Positions 19,116 to 28,997 of a stretch of DNA of 54,317 nucleotides are shown one piece after another (position 1 is the stretch's first letter; every line of letters starts with the position of its first letter). The DNA comes from an uncultured Prevotella sp. (lineage in GTDB: Bacteria; Bacteroidota; Bacteroidia; Bacteroidales; Bacteroidaceae): contig OMVI01000111.1 of NCBI GenBank assembly GCA_900314455.1, forward strand, positions 1-54,317. Direction: 5' to 3'. The position numbers and the translations under genes were made by a program. The notes beneath the pieces are model-generated. The model ran no database searches. It was not told the DNA's origin and worked only from the letters and a program-made list of their open reading frames with translations.

Positions 19116-19221
19116 TGGTAATCAATGAGTTACGAAGACGAAAGAAGACAAGTTGCAATTTGAAATATCTTGACAGTGCATAGTTTTCTGCAAATGCTTG
19201 TGCTAACTGTATAACATCTAA

Positions 19222-19239
19222 TGCAGGGGCGCCCCTGCA
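19222..19239. repeat. Solo GC-rich palindrome
   Basis: TGCAGGGGCGCCCCTGCA is a perfect 18-base palindrome in AT-rich spacer DNA. Its left half, with GCAAAT and ATCTA upstream, matches the left end of the longer element at 32506-32611. The rest of the spacer 18858-19481 holds array A, an 11-base direct repeat (CAAATGCTTGT at 19191 and 19303), the two promoters and nothing else that I recognise. Confidence 0.7.
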
Positions 19240-19350
19240 GTGTAAAGCATGATTATTTGTACATTTGCTGTTATTAGTTTAAAAAAGAATAATGTATGTG
19301 CTCAAATGCTTGTAATAGTTTTATACAGTCCGGCTAAGAAAAAAACAAAA

Positions 19351-19385
19351 TTGAGAACGATTTAAATTAATTTTTTATACCTTTG
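19351..19385 (+). promoter_or_regulatory. ispE promoter
   Basis: TACCTTTG at 19378-19385 is a good -7 box; TTG at 19351-19353 is 24 bases upstream, slightly longer than ideal. The leader is about 90 bases. Confidence 0.65.
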
Positions 19386-19481
19386 CATATAGATGGGAGT
19401 TCATAAAGAAACCGCTTCCAGAAGACTTCCGTCAAGGTCAAAATCTGTGAACAACACACCTTAAACAAACACTTTAATAAT

Positions 19482-20321
19482 ATGATTACATTCCCTTGCT
19501 GCAAAATCAACTTAGGTCTTAACGTAGTTGAAGAACGCCCAGACGGCTACCACAACATAGAGACCGTGTTCTATCCGGTACCACTTACCGATGTCCTTGA
19601 AATCAAGAAGATGGACGAAAGGTTTCCTTGCGATGGCGACTGCGATGTTAAAGTCTCCGGCAATTACTCTGCCGGCGACGACAAGGACAACCTTGTCGTG
19701 AAGGCATACAACCTCATTGCCGCCGATTTCGACGTACCTCGCATTCACGCCCATTTGTATAAGCGCATCCCGGTGGGCGCCGGTCTGGGTGGCGGTTCTT
19801 CTGACGGAGCGTATATGATTAAGCTTCTCGATGAGCGTTTCAGACTGAACATGGGCAACGCCGAAATGGAGCGGTATGCCGCTAAACTTGGCGCGGACTG
19901 CCCGTTCTTTATCAGTGCTGAGCCATCTTACGCCACCGGCATCGGTGATGAGCTGGAACCGGCTGACGACGAGGATGGAAATCTCAACGGATACACGGTT
20001 GTCATTGTCAAACCGGACATCGTTGTGTCGACAGCAGAGGCTTACAAGGCTATCAAGCCGGCAGCTCCGAAGTTGAATTGCCGTGCCGTTGTCAGACAGC
20101 CAATAGAGACTTGGCGCAATGATTTGAGCAACGACTTCGAGGCTCCTGTGTTCAATCAGCATCCCGAACTGAAGGATATCAAGGACAAACTCTATTCGCT
20201 CGGAGCGGTATATGCACAGATGAGCGGCAGCGGAGCGGCACTGTACGGTATCTTCGAGTCAGAGCTGGAGGGCATAAAGAAGGAGTTCCCGTCTTGTTTC
20301 GTGGCGGTTGAGAGACTGTAG
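19482..20321 (+). CDS. ispE: 4-diphosphocytidyl-2-C-methyl-D-erythritol kinase
   Basis: IspE phosphorylates CDP-methylerythritol in the MEP isoprenoid pathway. The 279-residue GHMP-family kinase shows the N-terminal CKINLGLNVVEERPDGYHNI (6-25), the ATP-binding loop PVGAGLGGGSSDGAY (about 93-107), GADCPFF with the conserved aspartate, and the C-terminal QMSGSGAALYGIF glycine loop. Length and motifs are complete. It has its own promoter and is followed by tamB, which has another -7 box 76 bases after the ispE stop. Confidence 0.96.
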   Translation: MITFPCCKINLGLNVVEERPDGYHNIETVFYPVPLTDVLEIKKMDERFPCDGDCDVKVSGNYSAGDDKDNLVVKAYNLIAADFDVPRIHAHLYKRIPVGAGLGGGSSDGAYMIKLLDERFRLNMGNAEMERYAAKLGADCPFFISAEPSYATGIGDELEPADDEDGNLNGYTVVIVKPDIVVSTAEAYKAIKPAAPKLNCRAVVRQPIETWRNDLSNDFEAPVFNQHPELKDIKDKLYSLGAVYAQMSGSGAALYGIFESELEGIKKEFPSCFVAVERL

Positions 20322-20396
20322 TCGGTAATACAGCCGGCGCAAAGAGCGTGGAGTCATTTTTCTCTCCATAAATGTCCGATTTAGAAATAAATGCAT

Positions 20397-20404
20397 TAAC
20401 TTTG
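20397..20404 (+). promoter_or_regulatory. -7 box of tamB, very close to its start codon
   Basis: TAACTTTG ends 5 bases before the GTG at 20410. The transcript would begin at about the start codon, leaving no leader if that GTG is used. There is no clear -33 TTTG. Confidence 0.55.
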
Positions 20405-20409
20405 CATAC

Positions 20410-23400
20410 GTGCACGTCAACGCGAAGAAAATACTAATGATACTGACCGCAATCGTACTTACACCGATTGTTGTGTTCATTGTTCTGACCTTGCTCCTGT
20501 ATGTTCCACCGGTGCAGAACTGGGTTGCAGACAGGGTGGCTGACTATGCTTCGGAACAAACAGGCGACAGTATCACCGTCGGAAGGGTAGGGCTCTCGTT
20601 CCCGCTCGACCTTCAGCTGTCCGACTTCAGTATGCTTCAGAAGAATGACTCGCTGCCTAACGTCACCGATACGATATGCGATGTGAAGAGCTTAGTTACC
20701 AGTGTACAGCTCATTCCGTTATTTAAGGGTCAAGTAAACGTTGATGAACTTACCTTTAAAGGTTTGAAACTCAACACTGACGGCTTAATTGGAGATTTGA
20801 GGATTAAGGGCAATCTGGACAAGCTTCACGTCCATAGCCATGGCATAAACTTAAAGGGAGATTCTGCGAACGTCGACTTTGCTGAGATAGGAAAGGGATG
20901 GATAGACATTGCCCTTGGTGACACGATGCCTAAGGACACGTCTAGCAAGACATTGTGGAAGATAAAGATAGGCAAGGTTAGCCTTTCCCAGACTGCCTTC
21001 GGACTGCATTTGCCTGGTGATACGATGAGTGTCAATGCCGATTTCCACATGGCTGTAGCCAACAATGTCGACCTTCTGTTGCATGACAATATATATAACG
21101 TGGAGGCATTGGACTGGCATGGTGGTTCACTAAGCTATAATATGAATTATGAACCACGAGCCAAGCGTGGCTTCGACAGCAATCATTTGGCCTTCAGCGA
21201 TGTTAACCTCGGCGTCGATTCCTTCTCGTACAGCAAGGAAGCGTTAAGTCTGATGGTGCGGGCCGCCAACTTCAAGGAGCATAGTGGGCTCCGGCTGGAT
21301 GGGCTCGCTGCTCATTTCCTGATGAATGACAGACAGATACGATTGTCGGACTTGCACGTCAAGATGCCAATGACTGACATTTCGGGTAAGTTCTGGATGG
21401 ATAAGGATGCCTTTGCCGATACCAATCCCGGTAAGTTCTTTGCTAATGTGAAAGGCAAAATCGGTGTCAGCGACTTGAATCCGTTCCTTTATTCTGTCGA
21501 TAAGAAATACCTTTCGGTTCTTCCACAAGAATCCATCAACTTGAAAGGGCGTGTATATGGTAACATGAAATACCTCGACTTCCGTAATCTGATGGTAAGT
21601 TATCCATCGGCATTCACGGTCTGGGGAAATGGCTATGTTACCAACCTGATGGATACCAAGCATCTTACTTTAAGCACAAGGATGAAGTTGAAGACGCGGA
21701 ACATGCGCTTCCTGAGTAAGTTTATGCCTCCATCAACGGCTAAAATGCTGAGAATACCGAGTGGAATAACGGCAAGCGGCTTCGTCAAAGTCATGCCGTC
21801 GAGGTATGAAGCTCTGATAACGGCACTGTACGGGAAAGGGTCCATGAAGTTGCGGGGCTTCTACGATACAAGGAAAGAGCAGTATCTGGTTGACGCCGAT
21901 GCTAATGGCTTCAACGTAAAAGGCTTCCTGCCTACACAGCACATTGGTGTTATCAGTGGAAAAGTATATGCCAAAGGAGTCGGAACGGACTTCCTTGCAG
22001 GCAAGGCGAAGGCCGATGCGGATGTAAATATCCGTAAATTCAGGTATCAGAACTATATCCTTGACAATGTTAAGGGCAACGTCAGAATGTCTAACGGTAA
22101 TGTCGTGGCTTACGTCAATTCACGGAACGGAATGCTGAACGGCTATTCGCGTGTCAGAGGAAAGGTTCGTAAGGGGCTCATCGATGTCAATCTGACTGGT
22201 AATATAGCCTCAGCCAATCTGCGGACGTTGGGCTTTGTCAATAAGAATTGGCTGCTGACAGTTCGTCCTTCGCTTAACATCAAGTCTGACTTGAAGAACT
22301 ACTATCATGCCAACGGTTATCTGCATAATGTCAGTCTTAGACAAACGAGAAGGCGGAACACATCAGTATTGCTTGCTGGTGATGTTAAAGTCAATGGCGG
22401 ACTGAGAGGTAAGCTGCTCTCAGGGCATGTTGCCGGCGAGATTGACAAAGCCGACTTGAAGGCTCTCGGTGTAGTTGATAAGCCATATGTATTATCCACT
22501 GTGGCTGACTTAGACGTATCGTCAGATTTGAAGAAGCATCATTCTGTTGACGGAACGATTAGCGAACTTAGTTTAATAGAGAGGCATAATGGTCTGAATA
22601 TAAGACTTTTGAATGGCAATGCTGACATCAACGCAAAGCTGTCTGGCAACAATGTGCAAGGCAAAATATCCGGCAATGTCGGTTATGCTGACTTGTATCA
22701 ACTTGGAGTTACGGACAAGCCGTTTACCACGAGCTTGAGAACGGCATTGGCATTTAAGTCCGATTTGGACGAATTCTATTATGCCGACGGATACGTTGAC
22801 GACCTTCTTGTAAACGATGGGACGGGCGAATACGCTCCGGGAAGAATGAATATCGGTGTCAATATGTCAAAGGCCTCAACGCATGTGGACATTGCCGGAG
22901 GTGACTTCAAACTGTTGGCTGATGCCGGCGGCTCATATAAGATGGTATTGAAGAGTGTTGACAAGATTATTAAGGAGGTCACTTCGCAAATTACCAACAA
23001 GCGAATCGACCAGCCTGCGATAATGGCATTGTTGCCAAATGCGCACCTTGTGCTCAACAGCGGAGGCGATAACATTCTCGCAAGTATACTCGCCAAGAAT
23101 GGATATAAGTTCAAGAACGCTGACATCGATTTGTGTTCTTCTGCCGTAAACGGTCTTAACGGAACCGTGGCTATGGACTCCCTTGTATACAACGACAGCA
23201 TAACGGTTGACGAACTCAATGTGGCATTGAAGACAGAGGATAACAAGTTGAAGTACGACGTTGCCCTCTTGAACAATGTCGACAATGCTTACCCGTACAA
23301 AGGGACAATTAACGGAACCTTCTTCGAAAAGGGTATCATCGCAAACGCTACCATCCGGGACAGCAAAGATAAGAAAGCGCTCGACATGGGCTTACAGGCG

Positions 23401-25533
23401 GCGATGCACGGAGATGGTATTATGTTGTCAGTCATATCACCTCATTCCATAATAGGATATAAAGACTTTGCCGTAAACGACTCTAACTATGTCTATATAG
23501 GGCATGACAAGCGTGTGTCGGCTGACATGCGGCTGCTCGCCAAGGATGGTGCGGCTGCGCAGATATATACCGATGACGAGGATACGACGTCGCTTCAGAA
23601 TATCACTCTCAGTATGAACAACTTCGAACTGGGCAAGTTGCTCACCGTGCTTCCGTTCGCTCCGAATATCAGCGGTGTACTTAACGGCGACTACCATGTG
23701 GTTCAGACGGCTAAGGACCTTACTGTTTCGAGTGACATGAGTGTGCAGAACATGACGTATGAGGATTGCCCTATGGGTAATGTTGGTGTCAATATGGTTT
23801 ACATGCCACAAGAGGACGGAACGCATTATGTCGATGCCATAATCTCACAGAATGACCTCGACGTTGGGCAACTGACAGGTACTTACGACAGCAAGGGCAA
23901 CGGCAATCTTGATGCCAATATGTCGCTGGATAAGTTCCCGCTGAGTTTCATTAATGGATTCGTACCTGATAAGATTATTGGACTAAGCGGATACGGCATG
24001 GGTAACGTGACTATAAAGGGGCCATTGAACAACCTTGATATCAACGGAAAGCTCAACCTCGACTCTTCCTATATATTCAGCGAGCCTTACGGAATACAGA
24101 TGCGGTTCGCGGATGAGCCCGTCACCATCGATAACAGTAAACTTCTGTTTGACGATTTCGAAATGTTCGCCAACAATTCGCAGCCGCTTCGCATCAATGG
24201 ATACCTTGATTTCCGCAACCCGAACAATATGTATCTGGACACAAGGATGATGGCTGAGAACTTCGAAATTATCGATGCGAAGGAGAATCCTCGTTCAACG
24301 ATTTATGGCAAAGCTTTTGTCAACTTCGTGGGAGGCATGAGAGGCTACCTTGACAACCTTCGGATGGGTGGCAGACTTGACCTGCTGGGTAATACCGACA
24401 TGACTTATGTGATGCGGGACACGCCGTTGTCGACTGACGATGGTACTGATGGGCTCGTTAAATTCACTAATTTCAACGACAGTACGCCAGATGTTGTGGT
24501 GCGCCCGAGTATCAGGGGCTTCCAAATGGACCTCAGTCTGGGTATCGACGAACAAGCTCATGTTGTCTGCGCACTTAACACAGAGCACACCAATTACATC
24601 GACCTCATTGGCGGAGGAGACCTTACACTGCATTATGACCCGACGAACGATATGACGCTAAACGGCAGATACACTCTGAATTCGGGCCAGATGAAGTACT
24701 CGTTGGATATGATTCCGCTCCGTACCTTCAACATTCAGGAAGGCAGTTACATTGAGTTCACGGGTGAACCGACAAATCCGACGCTGAGTATAACGGCAAC
24801 CGAGGATGTCAAAGCTAATTACAGCAGTCCCGGCGGCAGTGATCGTATGGTGACATTCAATACCGGAGTGCAACTGACTAATACTTTGTCGAAGCCGACG
24901 GTAGAGTTTATCGTTACGGCGCCGGACGATACTGAGGCGCAAAGTGAACTTAATACAAAGAGTGCAGAGGAGCGTGGGAAGATTGCAGTGACGTTGCTTG
25001 CATCGGGAATGTACATCAGCGATGGCAAGGGAGGTAACTATGCGATGAGCAGTACACTTGCAAACTTCCTGCAAAATCAGATAAACTCCGTCACAGGACG
25101 TGCCCTGAACACAATGGGATTGGACATAAGCGCTAACATGGAGAGCACCACCGACTCACATGGAGGTCTGCATACGGACTACACATTCAACTTCTCGAAG
25201 AGACTATGGAACAACCGCTTGCGCATTTCAATGGGCGGACGGGTGTCGACCGGAGCAGACAACAGCAATGAGAATGGTGCATATTTCGACAATTTCTCTT
25301 TGGAATACCGTTTGAATCAGAATGAGACTCAATACTTGAAGTTGTACTACGACCGTCAGGCTTATGACTGGCTCGAAGGCGACATTAGTGAGTTCGGAGC
25401 CGGTTTCATGTGGCGACGCAAGCTGCAACACTTCAAAGATATCTTCCGTTTCAAGTCTAAGAAGGAGGAAATGCCAGCTTTCAATGAGCGGCGGGATACC
25501 CTAATAAGATTCAAGACCAATGAAAATAAATAG
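20410..25533 (+). CDS. tamB: TamB-like translocation and assembly module protein
   Basis: TamB-type proteins are anchored in the inner membrane and span the periplasm as a long groove, working with an Omp85 partner in outer-membrane assembly or lipid transport. The 1707-residue protein has an N-terminal anchor (KKILMILTAIVLTPIVVFIV then LLLYVPPVQNWVADRVADY). A long beta-rich AsmA/TamB-like body follows, with recurring NVxGNVRM- and LNIKSDL-type stretches at about 540-850. The C-terminal DUF490/TamB domain (about 1270-1690) ends in beta strands. GTG at 20410 keeps the basic KK before the membrane helix; ATG at 20437 is the alternative. tamL overlaps its end by 14 bases, which supports the function. 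Confidence 0.92.
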   Translation: MHVNAKKILMILTAIVLTPIVVFIVLTLLLYVPPVQNWVADRVADYASEQTGDSITVGRVGLSFPLDLQLSDFSMLQKNDSLPNVTDTICDVKSLVTSVQLIPLFKGQVNVDELTFKGLKLNTDGLIGDLRIKGNLDKLHVHSHGINLKGDSANVDFAEIGKGWIDIALGDTMPKDTSSKTLWKIKIGKVSLSQTAFGLHLPGDTMSVNADFHMAVANNVDLLLHDNIYNVEALDWHGGSLSYNMNYEPRAKRGFDSNHLAFSDVNLGVDSFSYSKEALSLMVRAANFKEHSGLRLDGLAAHFLMNDRQIRLSDLHVKMPMTDISGKFWMDKDAFADTNPGKFFANVKGKIGVSDLNPFLYSVDKKYLSVLPQESINLKGRVYGNMKYLDFRNLMVSYPSAFTVWGNGYVTNLMDTKHLTLSTRMKLKTRNMRFLSKFMPPSTAKMLRIPSGITASGFVKVMPSRYEALITALYGKGSMKLRGFYDTRKEQYLVDADANGFNVKGFLPTQHIGVISGKVYAKGVGTDFLAGKAKADADVNIRKFRYQNYILDNVKGNVRMSNGNVVAYVNSRNGMLNGYSRVRGKVRKGLIDVNLTGNIASANLRTLGFVNKNWLLTVRPSLNIKSDLKNYYHANGYLHNVSLRQTRRRNTSVLLAGDVKVNGGLRGKLLSGHVAGEIDKADLKALGVVDKPYVLSTVADLDVSSDLKKHHSVDGTISELSLIERHNGLNIRLLNGNADINAKLSGNNVQGKISGNVGYADLYQLGVTDKPFTTSLRTALAFKSDLDEFYYADGYVDDLLVNDGTGEYAPGRMNIGVNMSKASTHVDIAGGDFKLLADAGGSYKMVLKSVDKIIKEVTSQITNKRIDQPAIMALLPNAHLVLNSGGDNILASILAKNGYKFKNADIDLCSSAVNGLNGTVAMDSLVYNDSITVDELNVALKTEDNKLKYDVALLNNVDNAYPYKGTINGTFFEKGIIANATIRDSKDKKALDMGLQAAMHGDGIMLSVISPHSIIGYKDFAVNDSNYVYIGHDKRVSADMRLLAKDGAAAQIYTDDEDTTSLQNITLSMNNFELGKLLTVLPFAPNISGVLNGDYHVVQTAKDLTVSSDMSVQNMTYEDCPMGNVGVNMVYMPQEDGTHYVDAIISQNDLDVGQLTGTYDSKGNGNLDANMSLDKFPLSFINGFVPDKIIGLSGYGMGNVTIKGPLNNLDINGKLNLDSSYIFSEPYGIQMRFADEPVTIDNSKLLFDDFEMFANNSQPLRINGYLDFRNPNNMYLDTRMMAENFEIIDAKENPRSTIYGKAFVNFVGGMRGYLDNLRMGGRLDLLGNTDMTYVMRDTPLSTDDGTDGLVKFTNFNDSTPDVVVRPSIRGFQMDLSLGIDEQAHVVCALNTEHTNYIDLIGGGDLTLHYDPTNDMTLNGRYTLNSGQMKYSLDMIPLRTFNIQEGSYIEFTGEPTNPTLSITATEDVKANYSSPGGSDRMVTFNTGVQLTNTLSKPTVEFIVTAPDDTEAQSELNTKSAEERGKIAVTLLASGMYISDGKGGNYAMSSTLANFLQNQINSVTGRALNTMGLDISANMESTTDSHGGLHTDYTFNFSKRLWNNRLRISMGGRVSTGADNSNENGAYFDNFSLEYRLNQNETQYLKLYYDRQAYDWLEGDISEFGAGFMWRRKLQHFKDIFRFKSKKEEMPAFNERRDTLIRFKTNENK

Positions 25534-27919
25534 GCTATACATATTTATAATATTGCTGTCCGCATGCTTCATTGCTGCCGCATGTTCCACAACGAGCGGC
25601 ATTCCGGAAGGTGAGCAGTTGTATACGGGCATGAAACCGACCAAATATGTTGACTATGAGGACAACGCCCACTTCCGTTCCACAAAGGAGGAGATGGACG
25701 TCGTGCTCGCCACGAAACCTAATGCGTCCATTCTGGGAAGCCCTTCCTTACGTTCGCCGTTTCCCGTCGGACTGTGGATATGGAACGCCTTCAATCCTCA
25801 TAACACAGCCTTCAGCCGCTGGATGGTAAGGAGTTTTGGCTCACAACCAGTGCTTCTGAGTTACGCCAATCCAGAGCTTCACAAGTCAGTGGGCGAAGGC
25901 ACGCTTGCTAAACGTGGCTACTTCCATGGCAAAGTGGACTATCAGTTGTTGCCGCAGAAGAACCCCAAGAAGATGAAAATGCAGTATACAGTCGACATGG
26001 GACCACTGTGGCGCCTCGATTCACTGGCTTATGCCGGTTTCCCAGTTGCCGCTGACAGTCTCATTAAGTCTGATTCTGCGAATGCAGAGATACACGACGG
26101 TGACCCATTCAACATCGAAAGCCTAGAGAAAGAACGCCGTAGGATAGCCTCATTGTTCCGCAATAACGGTTACTATTATTACGAACGGGGTAACGCAGTG
26201 TACATGGCTGACACGATAGCGGAGCCCGGCAAGGTGAAGATAAGGTTGCAAATGGCTGACAGTCTTGCTGACAATGTAATGCGGAAGTGGTACATCGGCA
26301 ACGTCACCGTAAACTTCCGGAAGCAGGTTTTCGAACAACTCAACAACTCAAGGCACTTCCGTCACTATGCATTAAACTTCAACGGACGCAAGCCGCCCCT
26401 ACGTATGGGAGTCGTATTGGCCGACTTGCAACTTCGTCATGGCGACTTATACTCAGCTCTGAAGGATGAGATTTCACAAAAGAAGATAAACGCCACGGGG
26501 CTTTTCACTAGTTCCCGGTTCAGCTTTACACCCCATGACTCGACCCCGGATTGCGACACTTTGGACATGAATGTGGACCTTACGCTCGACAAGCCCTACG
26601 ATTTCTACATCGAAGCATACGGAAAAGGCAAGACAAGCGGAAAGTACGGACCAGAGGTAATAGTCGGTATGACGAAGCGCAATGCCTTCCGTGCGGGCGA
26701 ACTGCTGAACATTCGCTTGCATGGCTCTTACGAATGGCAGACCGGCCATCGTGCTGAAGGAAGCAGTTCGAAGGTCAACTCCTACGAATACGGTGCCGAA
26801 GCTAGTCTCGATTTCCCGAGAATAGTAAATCCATTCCGCGTCCCTATCCGCAAAAGGATTGAGCGAATGCGTCGCAGACAGGAAGAAGGAAGACCCGTAA
26901 AGATGCGTCGTCGCAGACGTCCACGTACTTTCGACGAAACCCCTTTGACAACGTTGAAGGCATCAATGGACATTGTCAACCGTGCCGATTTCTTCAAACG
27001 GCATGTCGTTTCGGGAGAGTTGACATACGACTGGAAAACTTCTGAATCGAAAAAGTTTAGTTTCAGTCCGCTCATCCTTACATACGAGTATATGCAAAGC
27101 CGTACTGAGAGGTTCAAGCAGATGGAAGACTCAATGCCATACCTTCGTACATCAATGGCTGACCAGTTCATTCCGAAGGCTAGTTTCTCATACACTTACA
27201 AGTCGCCAGCTACTTATCGCAATCCCGTTATATGGTGGACGACTATCAGCGAGTCAGCAAACCTGCTGTCATTGGGCTATATGATAGGCGGCGACAAGTG
27301 GAGCGAGAAGAACAAGACGATGTTCAAGAATCCGTACGCGCAGTTCTTCAAGGTCGAGACAAACTTCACAAAGCTTTGGCAACTGTCAGAGAAGAACTCC
27401 ATAGCAGCGCACTTCAACGCCGGAGTAATCTACACATACGGTAACAGCCGTGTAGCTCCGTACTCCGAGCAGTTCTATGTTGGTGGTGCCAACAGTATCC
27501 GCGCATTCAACATAAGAAGCATCGGACCGGGCAAATACCGCTCTGCCGACCGTAACTTCTCTTACGTTGAGCAGACCGGTGACATAAAGTTGCTCGCCAA
27601 TTTGGAGTTCCGTCCGCATATCGTCGGCAACCTCTACGGTGCCGTTTTCCTCGATGCGGGTAACGTTTGGACACTTCACGACGACAATCCTGAGGACGGT
27701 GTGGTGCGTGAAGGAGGCAAATTCCAGTTTAAGAACATGTTTCGTGAAATGGCATTGGGAACCGGTGTCGGTCTCAGATATGACCTGGGCTACTTCATTC
27801 TGCGTGTCGACTGGGGCATAGGACTGCATGTTCCGTATGCCGACAAGACCGGATTCTACAACGTCGACAGCTTTAAGGATGCCCAGACCCTTCACCTTGC
27901 CATCGGTCTTCCATTCTAA
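25520..27919 (+). CDS. tamL: TamL: lipoprotein Omp85-family partner of TamB
   Basis: This 799-residue outer-membrane protein of the BamA/TamA (Omp85) superfamily belongs to the Bacteroidetes TamL type, which is lipid-modified. The signal peptide ends in IAAAC (Cys22; LLSAC with Cys16 is the alternative). POTRA-like domains occupy about 30-390. The 16-strand barrel (about 400-799) shows the family features EQFYVGGANSIRAFNIRSIG, the lid-lock-type signature near 660, and the C-terminal DWGIGLHVPYAD region ending in HLAIGLPF. It overlaps tamB by 14 bases, so translation is probably coupled. A basic loop (RKRIERMRRRQEEGRPVKM) near 450 may be a cytoplasm-excluded periplasmic turn or surface loop. 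Confidence 0.93.
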   Translation: MKINRLYIFIILLSACFIAAACSTTSGIPEGEQLYTGMKPTKYVDYEDNAHFRSTKEEMDVVLATKPNASILGSPSLRSPFPVGLWIWNAFNPHNTAFSRWMVRSFGSQPVLLSYANPELHKSVGEGTLAKRGYFHGKVDYQLLPQKNPKKMKMQYTVDMGPLWRLDSLAYAGFPVAADSLIKSDSANAEIHDGDPFNIESLEKERRRIASLFRNNGYYYYERGNAVYMADTIAEPGKVKIRLQMADSLADNVMRKWYIGNVTVNFRKQVFEQLNNSRHFRHYALNFNGRKPPLRMGVVLADLQLRHGDLYSALKDEISQKKINATGLFTSSRFSFTPHDSTPDCDTLDMNVDLTLDKPYDFYIEAYGKGKTSGKYGPEVIVGMTKRNAFRAGELLNIRLHGSYEWQTGHRAEGSSSKVNSYEYGAEASLDFPRIVNPFRVPIRKRIERMRRRQEEGRPVKMRRRRRPRTFDETPLTTLKASMDIVNRADFFKRHVVSGELTYDWKTSESKKFSFSPLILTYEYMQSRTERFKQMEDSMPYLRTSMADQFIPKASFSYTYKSPATYRNPVIWWTTISESANLLSLGYMIGGDKWSEKNKTMFKNPYAQFFKVETNFTKLWQLSEKNSIAAHFNAGVIYTYGNSRVAPYSEQFYVGGANSIRAFNIRSIGPGKYRSADRNFSYVEQTGDIKLLANLEFRPHIVGNLYGAVFLDAGNVWTLHDDNPEDGVVREGGKFQFKNMFREMALGTGVGLRYDLGYFILRVDWGIGLHVPYADKTGFYNVDSFKDAQTLHLAIGLPF

Positions 27920-27991
27920 TTGGACTATGCGGAAGCCGTTACTTAAAATCAATTAAATATGAGTTGATTGATAAGATAAGTCCAATCTTTT
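27919..27991 (+). terminator. Weak terminator-like structure after tamL
   Basis: ATTGGACT (27919-27926) can pair with AGTCCAAT (27979-27986), followed by CTTTTT. AATCAA within the loop pairs with TTGATT. The loop is long, so confidence is low, and the 3' arm lies inside the next promoter. Confidence 0.4.
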
Positions 27992-28002
27992 TATTACCTT
28001 TG
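27968..28002 (+). promoter_or_regulatory. Promoter of the 28079-32152 operon
   Basis: TACCTTTG at 27995-28002 is a good -7 box; TTG at 27968-27970 is 24 bases upstream. The leader is about 70 bases. Confidence 0.65.
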
Positions 28003-28078
28003 CAAAATGCTTGTGGCAAATGAGCCTAAAAGCAAGTTAAAGAAAAAAGAATAACACATTATTTATTGTACATCACTT

Positions 28079-28987
28079 ATGAAACCAACTTTATTACTTC
28101 TTGCAGCAGGTATGGGAAGCCGCTACGGTGGGTTAAAGCAACTCGACGGACTAGGCCCTAACGGTGAGACCATTATGGATTATTCCATTTATGACGCTAT
28201 ACAGGCGGGATTCGGAAAGATAGTCTTTGTCATACGTCACGACTTCGAAGACCAGTTCCGCAAGCAGGTATTGTCAAAATACGAGGGACATATTCCGGCA
28301 GAGTTGTGCTTCCAAAGCCTTGATAAACTTCCTGAAGGGTTCTCCGTTCCTGAAGGTCGTACAAAGCCATGGGGTACCAACCACGCCGTGTTGATGGCAA
28401 AGGACGTTATCAAAGAGCCTTTCTGCGTTATCAACTGCGATGATTTCTACAATCGCGACTGCTTCCGTGTCATCGGAAAGTTCCTCTCGGAGCTTCCAGA
28501 GGGCAGCAAGAACAAGTACGCAATGGTAGGTTTCAGAGTTGGCAACACACTGAGCGAGAACGGTTCTGTCAGCCGTGGTATCTGCTCAACTGACGCCAAC
28601 GAGAACCTGACGACTGTCGTTGAGCGCACAGAGATAGAGCGTCACAACGGAGAAGTACAGTATAAGGACGGTGACAAGTGGGTAACCGTAGCCGATACGA
28701 CCCCTGTCAGTATGAATGTTTGGGGCTTCACACCCGACTATTTCGAATATAGCGACAAGTTCTTCACCGAGTTCCTCGAGTCGCCGGAGACCAAAGTCAA
28801 CCCTAAGGCAGAATATCTTATCCCTTGGGTCGTCAACAAGCTCATCAACTCAGGTACCGCAACAGTAAAGGTTCTCGACACTACGAGCAAGTGGTTTGGC
28901 GTCACTTATTCCGCCGATCGCCCAGGAGTAGTTGCCAAGATACAAAAGCTTGTCGACGAGGGAGTATATCCATCAAAATTATTCTAA
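28079..28987 (+). CDS. Nucleotidyltransferase (NTP transferase family)
   Basis: This 302-residue GT-A-fold nucleotidyltransferase has the N-terminal signature LLLAAGMGSRYGGLKQLDGL (5-24), a variant of GxGTRxxP..PK. NCDDFYNRD (about 121-129) gives the metal-binding aspartates, and VSMNVWGFTPDYFEY near 218-232 is typical of the family. It probably activates a sugar-1-phosphate or another phosphorylated small molecule with NTP; the substrate cannot be told from sequence. It is the first gene of an operon with a DHH phosphoesterase, a lipoprotein and a phosphohexomutase. The mutase could supply a sugar-1-phosphate, but that link is inference. Confidence 0.82.
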   Translation: MKPTLLLLAAGMGSRYGGLKQLDGLGPNGETIMDYSIYDAIQAGFGKIVFVIRHDFEDQFRKQVLSKYEGHIPAELCFQSLDKLPEGFSVPEGRTKPWGTNHAVLMAKDVIKEPFCVINCDDFYNRDCFRVIGKFLSELPEGSKNKYAMVGFRVGNTLSENGSVSRGICSTDANENLTTVVERTEIERHNGEVQYKDGDKWVTVADTTPVSMNVWGFTPDYFEYSDKFFTEFLESPETKVNPKAEYLIPWVVNKLINSGTATVKVLDTTSKWFGVTYSADRPGVVAKIQKLVDEGVYPSKLF

Positions 28988-28997
28988 ACCAACTCAA

